Part shown: piece after piece, positions 31,482 through 39,994 of the stretch
Position numbering within the stretch: the first letter of the stretch is position 1
Layout: each line of letters begins with the position of its first letter
DNA from: Acidaminococcus hominis
Lineage (GTDB): Bacteria; Bacillota; Negativicutes; Acidaminococcales; Acidaminococcaceae
Direction: 5' to 3'
Length of the DNA: 64,000 bases
Assembly: GCF_900291475.1 (NCBI RefSeq)
Contig: NZ_OLMM01000004.1
Location: forward strand, 186,001-250,000
The notes under the pieces: model-generated
Seen by the model: the letters and a program-made list of their open reading frames with translations, nothing else
What the model was told of the DNA's origin: nothing
Databases searched by the model: none
Position numbers and translations under genes: made by a program

Positions 31482-33470
31482 TTATTTAACTTTCTTTACC
31501 ATTTCTACCACATGGTCCACGGTAAAGCCAAACTTTTCGTAAACGGTCTTGCCCGGAGCGGAGGCTCCAAAGCGGTCAATGCCCAGCACCCGTTTCTCAC
31601 TGCCGGTGTAGCGGGCCCAGCCCAGGCTGACCCCAGCTTCCAAAGCAATGACCGGCGTATCCTTGGGCAGGACCTTCTTCCGGTAGGCTTCGTCCTGGGC
31701 GTCGAACTTATCCCAGCTGGGCATGGAAACCACCGTTACGCCGATTTTTTCCTTGTCCAGGGCAGCCTGAGCGGCCAGGGCCAGATGTACTTCGCTGCCG
31801 GTAGCCAGCAGAATGGCTTTCACCTTGTCCCGGGGGGACGGGCTCAGCACATAGGCGCCTTTGGCGGCGTTCTTGGCAATCACCTTTGCATAGTCGTGGA
31901 GCACAGGCAGGTTCTGCCGGGTGAGCATCAGGCAGGTGGGCTGCTTGCGGTTTTCGCAGGCGGCTTTCCAGGCAACGGCCGTTTCCAGGGCGTCAGCCGG
32001 ACGGAAAACGGATACGTTGGGAATCAGCCGCAGGCTCATGGTTTGCTCGATGGGTTCATGGGTAGGACCATCTTCCCCTACGAAAATGCTGTCATGGGTG
32101 AACACGAACATACTGCCGATACCCATCAGGGCGGCCATTCTTACAGCCGGGCGCATAAAGTCGGAGAACACCAGGAAGGTAGCGCCAAAGGGCAGGATGG
32201 CTCCGTGGAGGCACAGGCCGTTGACAATGCAGCCCATGGCGTGTTCCCGGATGCCGAAATGGATGTTCCGGCCGGTCCGGTCTTCTGCAGAGAAGAAGCC
32301 CTTGTTCTTCATTTCGGTCTTGTTGGAAGGACCCAGGTCAGCAGAACCGCCAATAAGCGCGGGCAGCTGGTCGGACAGGGTTTGCAGCAGGGTGCCGGAA
32401 GCACTGCGGGTAGCTACAGAAGTGGCATCCGCAAAGACCTTCATCAGCTCTTTCACATCCAGGTCCATTTTTCCGTTAATCCGGTCGGTAAGTTCCTGGG
32501 CCAGTTCCGGATAGGCCTTGGCGTAGTCGATAACCAGTTGGTTCCAGTCGGCTTCGTTCTTCTGGCAGTCCGGAATTTTGGCGTCAAAATGCGCCTTGAC
32601 CTCATCAGGCACGTAGAAGAATTTGCTGCTGTCCCAGCCAGCGGCTTCCTTGGTTTTGGCCACATTGTCTTCGCCCAGGGGTTCGCCGTGGGCGCTGGCC
32701 ATATCCTGCCGGGGGCTGCCAAACCCGATATGGGTCTTGACGATGATCAGGGACGGATGCTTGGTATCGGCCTTGGCTTCTTCCACGGCCTTTTGCAGGG
32801 CTTCCACGTCCTCGGAATTATCCACTCTCAGCACCTGCCAGCCGTAAGCGGCAAAGCGGGCGCCCACATTTTCCCGGAAAGCAATTTCCGTATTACCTTC
32901 AATGGTAATGTGGTTGTCATCGTACAAGAAAATCAATTTGCCCAAGCCCAGGGTACCAGCCAGGGAAGCAGCTTCAGAAGCCACCCCTTCCATCTGGTCC
33001 CCGTCGGAGGTAATGCCGAAGGTATAGTGGTCCACCACCGGGAAGTTTTCCTTGTTGTAGCGGGCAGCCAGCATTTCTTCTGCCATAGCCATACCCACTG
33101 CCATGGCAAAGCCGTGGCCCAGAGGACCGGTGGAAACGTCCACGCCGGCGGTAACGCCATATTCCGGATGGCCCGGAGTCCGGGAACCCCATTGCCGGAA
33201 GGCTTTCAGGTCTTCAATAGACAGGTCATAGCCAGCCACATGGAGCATAGCATACAAAAGTGCGCTGCCGTGGCCGGGAGACAGGACAAAACGGTCCCGG
33301 TTGAACCAGCTGGGGTTCTTGGGATTATATTTCATGAAGCGGTCCCAAAGGGTGTACATCAGGGGCGCGGTGCCCAGGGGCAGGCCCGGATGGCCGGAAT
33401 TGGCGGCCTGAACTTCATCAATGGACAAAAAACGCAGGGTGTTGATACATTCTTGGTCAATATTTTTCAT
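31482..33470 (-). CDS. tkt: Transketolase
   Basis: 662 aa, single-chain form of full length. The N-terminal TPP-binding half has LSIDEVQAANSGHPGLPLGT and ITSDGDQMEGVASEAASLAG; the middle Pyr domain has NIHFGIREHAMGCIVNGL and DSIFVGEDGPTHEPIEQ; the C-terminal domain ends LGWARYTGSEKRVLGIDRFG. It transfers two-carbon units between the pentose phosphate pathway and glycolysis. It is TPP-dependent and lies next to the thiamine salvage genes, which may be more than chance. Confidence 0.97.
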   Translation of the reverse strand: MKNIDQECINTLRFLSIDEVQAANSGHPGLPLGTAPLMYTLWDRFMKYNPKNPSWFNRDRFVLSPGHGSALLYAMLHVAGYDLSIEDLKAFRQWGSRTPGHPEYGVTAGVDVSTGPLGHGFAMAVGMAMAEEMLAARYNKENFPVVDHYTFGITSDGDQMEGVASEAASLAGTLGLGKLIFLYDDNHITIEGNTEIAFRENVGARFAAYGWQVLRVDNSEDVEALQKAVEEAKADTKHPSLIIVKTHIGFGSPRQDMASAHGEPLGEDNVAKTKEAAGWDSSKFFYVPDEVKAHFDAKIPDCQKNEADWNQLVIDYAKAYPELAQELTDRINGKMDLDVKELMKVFADATSVATRSASGTLLQTLSDQLPALIGGSADLGPSNKTEMKNKGFFSAEDRTGRNIHFGIREHAMGCIVNGLCLHGAILPFGATFLVFSDFMRPAVRMAALMGIGSMFVFTHDSIFVGEDGPTHEPIEQTMSLRLIPNVSVFRPADALETAVAWKAACENRKQPTCLMLTRQNLPVLHDYAKVIAKNAAKGAYVLSPSPRDKVKAILLATGSEVHLALAAQAALDKEKIGVTVVSMPSWDKFDAQDEAYRKKVLPKDTPVIALEAGVSLGWARYTGSEKRVLGIDRFGASAPGKTVYEKFGFTVDHVVEMVKKVK

Positions 33471-33525
33471 TTAGTTTGAACTCCCCCATGATTGGACAGA
33501 TTGAAATACGGTGCAATTCATTTTG

Positions 33526-33554
33526 ATTATAGGATATTTTTACCGTTTACGCAA
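33526..33554 (-). promoter_or_regulatory. Promoter of tkt
   Basis: Minus strand: TTGCGT (33554-33549), 17-bp spacer, TATAAT (33531-33526), giving a leader of about 50 nt. Confidence 0.8.
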
Positions 33555-33811
33555 CACGTGGCACTTTTCAGAATTTTCTCCGTTTTCCAGGATTTTTCGG
33601 TCCAAACGCCAAAAAGCCGCCCCCTGTCCCGGTACAGCAGCGCTGCCGGCACAGAAAGCGGTTTTTCGGTTGTTGTTCACTATAAGAACAGCGGTTGTCC
33701 CGAAGCTCCTCCGGCCTGCCTGTTTTGGGCACGCCGGAGGATCCCCTGGCAGTCCAGGCCCCTACACCTGCAAACTGCCGCCTTCGTGACACTATTCTTA
33801 TTCGCTAATGG
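33555..33811. other. Unassigned 257-bp intergenic region with GC-rich hairpins
   Basis: Between the EF-G-like gene and the tkt promoter. It contains CCTCCGGC pairing with GCCGGAGG at about 33706-33740 and a partly self-complementary GGCAGT...ACTGCC next to it. A possible plus-strand -10 (ACTATAAG, about 33680) precedes these. No open frame here has a ribosome-binding site and a recognisable product. It could hold a small structured RNA; I cannot name one. Confidence 0.35.
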
Positions 33812-35878
33812 TTAGGCTTTTTCCTGCTTACTTTCCGCAATAATTTTTTCTGCCAGTTTGGGCGGAACATCTTCGTAATGGTCGAACTTCATCTCGAAGG
33901 AGCCCGTGCCCTGGGTCAGGGCCCGCAGGTCCACGGCGTAGTCCAACACCTCGGCATAGGGAGCCTGGGCGTTGACGCAGGCCCGGCCATCTTCCAGGGT
34001 CTGCATGCCCAGAATCCGGCCCCGTTTGCCATTCAGGTCGGAAATCACGTCCCCGGTCATCCGTTCGTCGCAGTACACGTTCAGGTTATAATAGGGCTCC
34101 ATAAGCACCGGCTTGGCCTGTTCGGCGGCCTTCTGGAAGGCCTGGTGGGAAGCCACCTTAAAGGCCATTTCCGAGGAGTCCACCGTATGGTAGGAACCGT
34201 CCAGCAGGCTGATTTTCAGGTCTACCACCGGATAGCCGGCCAGGATACCGTGTTTCATGGATTCCTTCATGCCCTTTTCCACCGCAGGAATATATTGATG
34301 GGGAATGGCCCCGCCAAAAATCTTATCCTCAAAGACGAAGCCGCTTCCCGGAGGCAGGGGTTCCATCTTGATGACCACATGGCCGTATTGGCCGTGGCCG
34401 CCAGTTTGTTTCTTGTACTTGCTTTCCGCGTCGGCGCTGCCCCGGATGGTTTCCCGGTATTCCACAATGGGCGCCTTCAGGTCAGCTTCCACACCGAATT
34501 TCCGCTGCATCCGTTCCATAATGATTTCCAGATGCTGGTCCCCCATGCCGCTGATCAGGGTTTCCTTGGTCACCGGGTTCCGGCTGACAATAATGGTAGG
34601 ATCTTCTTCCGTCATCTTGGTCAGGGCGGAAGCAATCTTGTCCTCGTCCCCCTTCTTCTTGGGGTAGATGGCCCGGCTGTACATGGGCAGCGGGAAATCA
34701 ATGGGCGGGAACAGGACCGGCACATTGGGGTCGCTCAGGGTATCCCCGGTAGCCGTAAATTGCAGGCGGGAGAGCACCCCAATATCCCCGGCCACAATCT
34801 GGTCCATGGGAATCTGGGTCTTGCCCCGGAGGGTAAAGATACCCGTCACCTTTTCGTTTTCTTCCCGGCTGGCGTTGTACACGGTGCTGTCCTTCTTGAT
34901 GGTGCTGGAGAACACCCGGACAAAGCTGAGCCGGCCCACAAAGGGATCGGAGGTGGTCTTGAACACCAGGGCTGCCATGGCTGCGTTGGAGTCCTTGATT
35001 TCTTCTTCGCCGGTCTTAACATCCTTTACAATGAAGTCGTTCAAAATGGCCGGGAAGGTGTAGTCCACCACGGCGTTCAGGCAGCGGCCCAGACCGATGT
35101 TCTTATAGGCGGAACCGCAGAGCACCGGGAAAATCATTCCTTGGCGGATGCCCTTTACCAGGCAGCGCATAATGTCCTCGTCCGAAATGTCTTCCCCGTT
35201 CAGGTACCGTTCCATTACCGCATCATCGGCTTCCACCGCAGCTTCCACCATCTTGCTGTGGGCGTCTTCCACCCAGGCCTTCATATCGTCCGGCACTTCG
35301 ATTTCGTCCGCTCCGTTGCCGTTGCCCCGATAGGCCTTCATATTGAACACGTCAATGACGCCGCAGAAATTTTCTTCCTTGCCCAGGGGCAGTTCCAGGG
35401 GCAGTACTTCCTTGCCGATCTTGGCCCGCAGGTTGTTCAGGATATTGTCGTAGTCCGCGTTTTCCCGGTCCATCTTGTTGACGAAAATCAGCCGGGGCAG
35501 CCCCGCTTCTTCCGCCAGTTTCCAGCATTGCTCCGTGCCAATCTGGACACCGCTGGTGGCGCTGACCACAATCAGCACGCTGTCCACAGCCCGGAAAGCA
35601 CCCTTTACCTCGGCTACAAAGTCGGCAAAGCCCGGGGTATCAATGAAATTGATCTTCACGTCCCGCCATTCCACCGGGGCCAAGGTGGCGCTGACAGAAA
35701 CGCCCCGCTTGATTTCTTCCGGTTCAAAGTCCGTGGTGGTCTGGCCGTCTTCCACCTTGCACATCCGGCTGATGGACCCGCTGCGATACAGCAGTGCTTC
35801 CGTCAGGGAAGTGGTCCCGGCTCCGCCGTGTCCCACGATTGCTACGTTTCTGATTTTATCGCCTGTATACTCTTTCAC
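33812..35878 (-). CDS. EF-G-like translation GTPase with altered P-loop
   Basis: 688 aa with the full EF-G layout: GTPase domain (DTPGFADF, FVNKMDRENAD), domain II, III-V ending with the EF-G C-terminal fold (GRILGMQTLEDGRACVNAQA). It belongs to the second type of EF-G (FusA2-like) common in Firmicutes, whose role is unclear, and not the operon-borne fusA beside rpsG and tuf. The P-loop reads GHGGAGTTS (16-24): the invariant lysine of GxxxxGK is Thr22, encoded by ACC, which should weaken nucleotide binding. It is monocistronic; no clear promoter was seen in the A/T-rich 195 bp upstream. Confidence 0.9.
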   Translation of the reverse strand: MKEYTGDKIRNVAIVGHGGAGTTSLTEALLYRSGSISRMCKVEDGQTTTDFEPEEIKRGVSVSATLAPVEWRDVKINFIDTPGFADFVAEVKGAFRAVDSVLIVVSATSGVQIGTEQCWKLAEEAGLPRLIFVNKMDRENADYDNILNNLRAKIGKEVLPLELPLGKEENFCGVIDVFNMKAYRGNGNGADEIEVPDDMKAWVEDAHSKMVEAAVEADDAVMERYLNGEDISDEDIMRCLVKGIRQGMIFPVLCGSAYKNIGLGRCLNAVVDYTFPAILNDFIVKDVKTGEEEIKDSNAAMAALVFKTTSDPFVGRLSFVRVFSSTIKKDSTVYNASREENEKVTGIFTLRGKTQIPMDQIVAGDIGVLSRLQFTATGDTLSDPNVPVLFPPIDFPLPMYSRAIYPKKKGDEDKIASALTKMTEEDPTIIVSRNPVTKETLISGMGDQHLEIIMERMQRKFGVEADLKAPIVEYRETIRGSADAESKYKKQTGGHGQYGHVVIKMEPLPPGSGFVFEDKIFGGAIPHQYIPAVEKGMKESMKHGILAGYPVVDLKISLLDGSYHTVDSSEMAFKVASHQAFQKAAEQAKPVLMEPYYNLNVYCDERMTGDVISDLNGKRGRILGMQTLEDGRACVNAQAPYAEVLDYAVDLRALTQGTGSFEMKFDHYEDVPPKLAEKIIAESKQEKA

Positions 35879-36041
35879 AATAAGCCCCCCTTAATCGGTA
35901 ATCACAAACATCTGATGACTTTTTTCGGGTGCAGTGGGCCCTTTTCCTGCAAAGACCGGGTAAAGTTCTGAATTTTCTTCAAATAACAGGAATTTTTGTA
36001 AGGAAAGATACACAAAAAAGTTTTTCGGTAAACAAAAAAGC

Positions 36042-36065
36042 CCTCCAGCAGCAGTTCTGCCAGAG
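36042..36065 (-). terminator. Terminator of the TVP38-family gene
   Basis: A 10-bp stem with two G-U pairs (CCTCTGGCAG with CTGCTGGAGG on the minus strand), then GGCTTTTTTG. Confidence 0.75.
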
Positions 36066-36073
36066 GACGTTCT

Positions 36074-36820
36074 TCAGGCTTTGGGCTTTTTGTGCCGTTT
36101 GTATTGGACATAGAGCAGGGTGCCGTAGGCCAGCACCACCAGGGTGGTGAGAATGGCCAACCGGTGCATATGCTCATGAAAGTTGACGATATCGTGGCCC
36201 ACCACCACTTCCAAAAAGGTGGAGGGAAATTTTCCGAGAAAAGTGGCAATCACATAATCCCGCAGGCTCATCCGGCTGATGGCCCCCAGGCAGGTAAGAA
36301 TCCCCGACGGAAAATAGGGCAGAGTCCTGGCCAGGGCCATGACCACCAGGCCTTTGTCGCTGCTCATGTCATCGATTTTCTTCAGGTTGTTGCTTTTGAT
36401 AATGACCTTTTCTGCTGTGGCCCGGAGAAAGTAGCGCATAATCAGAAAGGAAATGATTACGCCCACGGACTCCGCCGCCCAGGAAATGGTAATGCCAATG
36501 GGCAGGCCAAACACCACTCCGTTGGCAGTAGACATGAAAATGGAGGGCAGAAAGCCCGCCGCATTGATGAACACGTCCAGGAAAAAGCTGATGACAATGG
36601 CCCAGGGGCCATAGGAACGGAGAAAGCACACGGCTTCTTCCATGTCCCCGCCTTTCACCAGGTGGAACACGTGGCCATAAAAGGTGGGGTCAAGCACATT
36701 GATGAGATACAGCAGCAGAACCAGGGCTGCAAAGGCAATGAATTTAAAAACCCGGGCTTCACAGTGGTCCTTGCTTTTATTCTTTTGAGGTAGGGTACTG
36801 GGATCTTGGTCTGGGGTCAT
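36074..36820 (-). CDS. TVP38/TMEM64 family membrane protein (VTT/DedA-like domain)
   Basis: 248 aa with a charged N-terminal tail of 25 residues and five to six hydrophobic segments. The family core is present: FINAAGFLPSIFMSTANGVV, FGLPIGITISWAAESVGVII, and ALARTLPYFPSGILTCLGAI with the conserved R-x-x-P-x-x-P pattern, then FLGKFPSTFLEVVVG. Relatives are lipid-scramblase-like or envelope-homeostasis proteins, but the exact role is unknown. It is monocistronic, between recG and the EF-G-like gene. Confidence 0.88.
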   Translation of the reverse strand: MTPDQDPSTLPQKNKSKDHCEARVFKFIAFAALVLLLYLINVLDPTFYGHVFHLVKGGDMEEAVCFLRSYGPWAIVISFFLDVFINAAGFLPSIFMSTANGVVFGLPIGITISWAAESVGVIISFLIMRYFLRATAEKVIIKSNNLKKIDDMSSDKGLVVMALARTLPYFPSGILTCLGAISRMSLRDYVIATFLGKFPSTFLEVVVGHDIVNFHEHMHRLAILTTLVVLAYGTLLYVQYKRHKKPKA

Positions 36821-36907
36821 AAGCGCCTGCTTTCTAGGGTCAGGTTGTGCAGGGCCAAAGGCGCCTGCAAGGAAGGTGGCTGTGCATTTATAGGCGAAGG
36901 CTGCCGC

Positions 36908-38971
36908 CTAGGCATTGAAAATCCGGTCAAAACGTCCGTCAAACTGGGTGGTGGCCGCAGCATTTTCCACAAAAGCCGCCGTCTCGGGGTCGTGCATGGC
37001 CCAAAGGGCTGCTTTCCGGGCTTCCACCAAAGTATCTGCATCTCGTAGTATATCAGCTATATAAAGGTCCGACAACCCATGTTGACGCAGTCCGAAGAAT
37101 TGGCCAGCGCCCCGGAGCTCCAGGTCCTTTTCTGCCAGGAGAAAGCCGTCGCTGCAGGTGCGCATAATCTGGAGCCGTTCCAGGGTCACCGGATTCTGGG
37201 AAGCCGTCAGCAGCACGCAGTAGGATTGGGCGCTGCCCCGGCCTACCCGGCCCCGGAGCTGGTGCATTTGGGCCAGGCCGAACCGGTCCGCACCCTCGAT
37301 AATCATCAGGGTGGCGTTGGGTACGTTCACCCCTACCTCCACCACCGTGGTGGTAATCAGCACCTTGGTTTTGCCCTTGACGAAGTCCTCCATCACCTGG
37401 TCCTTTTCCTCCGCCTTCAGCCGGCCGTGGAGCAGACCGCAGGGAATCCCCTTGAGATAGGTCTGGGTCAACTCGTCGTAGAGCTCCGAGGCGGCCTTGG
37501 CGTCCACCCCTTCCGATTCCTCAATCAGAGGACACACCACGTAGCCCTGGTGGCCCTGCCGGATCTGGTGAATCAGCCCCTTGTAGACCCCGGGGCGCAT
37601 ATCTTCGGTATAGCACAGGGTCTGGACGGGTTTACGGCCCGGGGGCAGCCCCTTCATCAGGGAAACGTCCAAATCCCCGTACACCGTCAGGGCCAGGGTC
37701 CGGGGAATGGGGGTGGCCGTCATGATCAGCACATGGGGCGCCGCCGTGGACTTGTCCTGGAGCTTGGCCCGCTGGGCCACCCCAAACCGGTGCTGCTCGT
37801 CGGTGATGACCAGAGCCAGGGACTGGAACACCACTGCGTCCTGAATCAGGGCGTAGGTGCCCACCACCGCCTGGATGCTGCCGTCCGCCAGGCCTTCCAG
37901 CACTTCCCGGCGCTGCTTGGCGCTCAGGCTGCCGGTAAGCAGGGCCGTATGGATGCCCGCCGGTTCCAGCACCTTCTGCATTTCCTTGTAGTGCTGCTCT
38001 GCCAGGATTTCCGTAGGCGCCATCAGGCAGGTCTGGTAGCCATTTTCCACGGCCTTGGCCATGGCCAGAAGGGCCAGCGCCGTTTTGCCGGAGCCTACAT
38101 CCCCCTGGACCAGCCGGTTCATGGGTTCCGTGCCCTGCATATCGTCGTCAATTTCCTGCCAGGCCTTTTTCTGGCTGGCGGTCAGCTCAAACCCCAGGTT
38201 GTGCTTCACCTGGAGCCACAGCTTTCCGTTGGGGCTCATTTTGATGCCGCTGTTTTCCTGTTTGATTTTCGTCCGGTGGTGCAGCAGCCCGCACTGGAGA
38301 AAGAACAGTTCCTCAAAAACAAAGCGCCGGGTAGCCTCGTCCAGGCGTTTGGGAGAACTGGGAAAATGGATGTTCCGCAGGGCTTCGTAGCGACCCAGAA
38401 AATGGTATTTCTCCATAATGGGCGCCGGCAGGCACTCGGGCAGTTCCTTTTTGGCCAAAGCCAGGGCCTGCTTTACGGCGCTGCGCACCTGGTTCTGGCT
38501 CAGGCCGCCGGTGAGGGCATAGGTGGGCAAAATCCCAGGCGCCGCCTGCTGCTCCTCCTTTACCGCCGACAGGGAAGCATTGGTCACGCTTTTGGCCGTG
38601 CGGCCCTGGGTCACCTTGCCGATGACCAGTACCTCCTCCCCGTTTTTCAAAAACCGCACCCCGTACACCTGGGGTCCGAACAGCATCACTTCCGCAAAGC
38701 CCGTGTCGTCCCCTACGGTAACCGTGGCGTATTTCATATTCCGGGCGCTGCGCCGCTGGTTCAGCCGGACAATCCGTCCCTTGAACAGCTGCATTTCCCC
38801 GTCCGTGGTCAATTCCTTGATGGTTTTTACATGGGAATAGTCCAGGTAGCAGCCCTGCCGGGGAAAATGGTTCAGCAGATCCCCAATGGTTTGTATGTTC
38901 AAGTTTTCGAATTCCAGGGCTTTTTTGGGCCCGATGCCTTTTAATTTGGTAATGGGTTCCTGCCACCACAT
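36908..38971 (-). CDS. recG: ATP-dependent DNA helicase RecG
   Basis: 687 aa. N-terminal wedge (OB-fold) domain; helicase core with Walker A VQGDVGSGKTALA, MAPTEILAEQHY, ITDEQHRFGVAQR (DEQH box), TATPIPRTLALTVYGDLDVS, and C-terminal LRGRVGRGSAQSYCVL. RecG remodels stalled forks and branched DNA. ATG 38971 is chosen because AGAGGAGAG precedes it. The gene is divergent from rpmB. Confidence 0.96.
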   Translation of the reverse strand: MWWQEPITKLKGIGPKKALEFENLNIQTIGDLLNHFPRQGCYLDYSHVKTIKELTTDGEMQLFKGRIVRLNQRRSARNMKYATVTVGDDTGFAEVMLFGPQVYGVRFLKNGEEVLVIGKVTQGRTAKSVTNASLSAVKEEQQAAPGILPTYALTGGLSQNQVRSAVKQALALAKKELPECLPAPIMEKYHFLGRYEALRNIHFPSSPKRLDEATRRFVFEELFFLQCGLLHHRTKIKQENSGIKMSPNGKLWLQVKHNLGFELTASQKKAWQEIDDDMQGTEPMNRLVQGDVGSGKTALALLAMAKAVENGYQTCLMAPTEILAEQHYKEMQKVLEPAGIHTALLTGSLSAKQRREVLEGLADGSIQAVVGTYALIQDAVVFQSLALVITDEQHRFGVAQRAKLQDKSTAAPHVLIMTATPIPRTLALTVYGDLDVSLMKGLPPGRKPVQTLCYTEDMRPGVYKGLIHQIRQGHQGYVVCPLIEESEGVDAKAASELYDELTQTYLKGIPCGLLHGRLKAEEKDQVMEDFVKGKTKVLITTTVVEVGVNVPNATLMIIEGADRFGLAQMHQLRGRVGRGSAQSYCVLLTASQNPVTLERLQIMRTCSDGFLLAEKDLELRGAGQFFGLRQHGLSDLYIADILRDADTLVEARKAALWAMHDPETAAFVENAAATTQFDGRFDRIFNA

Positions 38972-39001
38972 CTTTTTTCTCTCCTCTTGCTGAAAATATA
39001 C

Positions 39002-39031
39002 TTGCATAAAACTAAGCGTATATGTTAGAAT
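39002..39031 (+). promoter_or_regulatory. Promoter of rpmB
   Basis: TTGCAT (39002-39007), 18-bp spacer, TAGAAT (39026-39031), about 60 bases before the rpmB start. Confidence 0.75.
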
Positions 39032-39090
39032 AGATACACTGATTTAAAAAAATGTAAAGCATTGCCTTATAACTAGAAGGAGGTGGGACC

Positions 39091-39282
39091 ATGGCATGCA
39101 TCTGTGAAATCTGCAACAAAGGTGAGCTGTCCGGTAACAACGTCAGCCATTCCAATAGACATGTAAAACGTTCTTGGGAACCTAACGTACAAAAGGTTAA
39201 AGCGGTGGTAGACGGTGAAGTAAAAAGCATCAACGTTTGCACTCGCTGCTTACGTTCCGGCAAGGTAACCCGCGCCATCTAA
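39091..39282 (+). CDS. rpmB: 50S ribosomal protein L28
   Basis: 63 aa: MACICEICNKGELSGNNVSH, SNRHVKRSWEPNVQKVK and VCTRCLRSGKVTRAI. The CxxC pairs (CEIC and CTRC) mark the zinc-binding form of L28. GGAGGTGG lies just upstream of the ATG. It is one of the few plus-strand genes outside the prophage and is monocistronic, with a promoter and terminator of its own. Confidence 0.97.
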   Translation: MACICEICNKGELSGNNVSHSNRHVKRSWEPNVQKVKAVVDGEVKSINVCTRCLRSGKVTRAI

Positions 39283-39296
39283 GCTATAAAGCTGAG

Positions 39297-39329
39297 GGAT
39301 CAGTTGTCATTGACAACTGGTCCTTTTTT
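39297..39329 (+). terminator. Terminator of rpmB
   Basis: A 13-bp stem with one wobble (GGATCAGTTGTCA with TGACAACTGGTCC) and a one-base loop region, then TTTTTT. Confidence 0.88.
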
Positions 39330-39363
39330 GTTGCGCAGTTTGGGCTGCGCCTACCCTTCTGCC

Positions 39364-39798
39364 CTAGTCCAGCTTCTGCCCGCAGTAGGGGCAAAAGGCC
39401 ATGCCCACTGCCACGGCCTGACCGCACCGGCTGCAGATCCGCTGGTGCAGATAGGCGTCCACCTTCTGCTGGAACAGCTCCATGAACTGCTTGGTTTCCC
39501 GGTTTTGGGGCGTCAGGCTGTACACCTCCAGGTGTTTTTTGTGGATGTCCACAATCACCTGGCAGCCCTCCTCCAGCGGCTGCACCGCAAACGTCACGAA
39601 TTTCCGCTTGGGCCGGCCAAACAGAAAGCTTTTTTCTTCCGTCAGCAGGGACCCAGAAAACAGATGCTGCTGATCGTCCTGGCTTTCTGCCTCAATGCCC
39701 ATATCGGCAATGACCATAAGCCCCAGCTGCCAGGCAGCCTCCAGGGGAATCTGAAAAGCCTGCTGCACAAAACTGCCGCCGCTGCCATTTACACGCAT
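39364..39798 (-). CDS. Hypothetical protein with C-terminal zinc ribbon
   Basis: 144 aa. The C-terminus holds two CxxC knuckles, CSRCGQ and CPYCGQ (about residues 121-141), a rubredoxin-like zinc ribbon. The rest is a beta-rich domain (KSFLFGRPKRKFVTFAVQPL) of no family I recognise. It lies between rpmB and pnp, converging with rpmB. A nucleic-acid or protein-binding role is only a guess. Confidence 0.6.
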   Translation of the reverse strand: MRVNGSGGSFVQQAFQIPLEAAWQLGLMVIADMGIEAESQDDQQHLFSGSLLTEEKSFLFGRPKRKFVTFAVQPLEEGCQVIVDIHKKHLEVYSLTPQNRETKQFMELFQQKVDAYLHQRICSRCGQAVAVGMAFCPYCGQKLD

Positions 39799-39940
39799 AT
39801 TCCTACTCCTTTATACCAGCTGATAGGGAACGCCGTTCCCTGTTTTTCTTTCCCATACCCTGAAAACAGGGCTATCTTTATAATTCTACCATTTTTAGGA
39901 CGCTTTGTCAGCAGTCCCCTTCCCTGCCCCTTCTTACGCA

Positions 39941-39986
39941 AAAAGACTTCCTGGCGCTCCTTACGGAGTTCCAGGAAGTCTTTTTT
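39941..39986 (-). terminator. Terminator of pnp
   Basis: A 14-bp perfect stem (AAAAGACTTCCTGG with CCAGGAAGTCTTTT) around a 16-nt loop. T-runs on both sides make it bidirectional, suiting the end of pnp. Confidence 0.88.
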
Positions 39987-39994
39987 GTCTAAAC

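Noticed and set aside
33600-33811. 6S RNA or SRP RNA in the intergenic region before tkt
   Set aside because: No GGAAGGAAGCA-type SRP loop and no clear long 6S-like stem with central bubble; left as unassigned.
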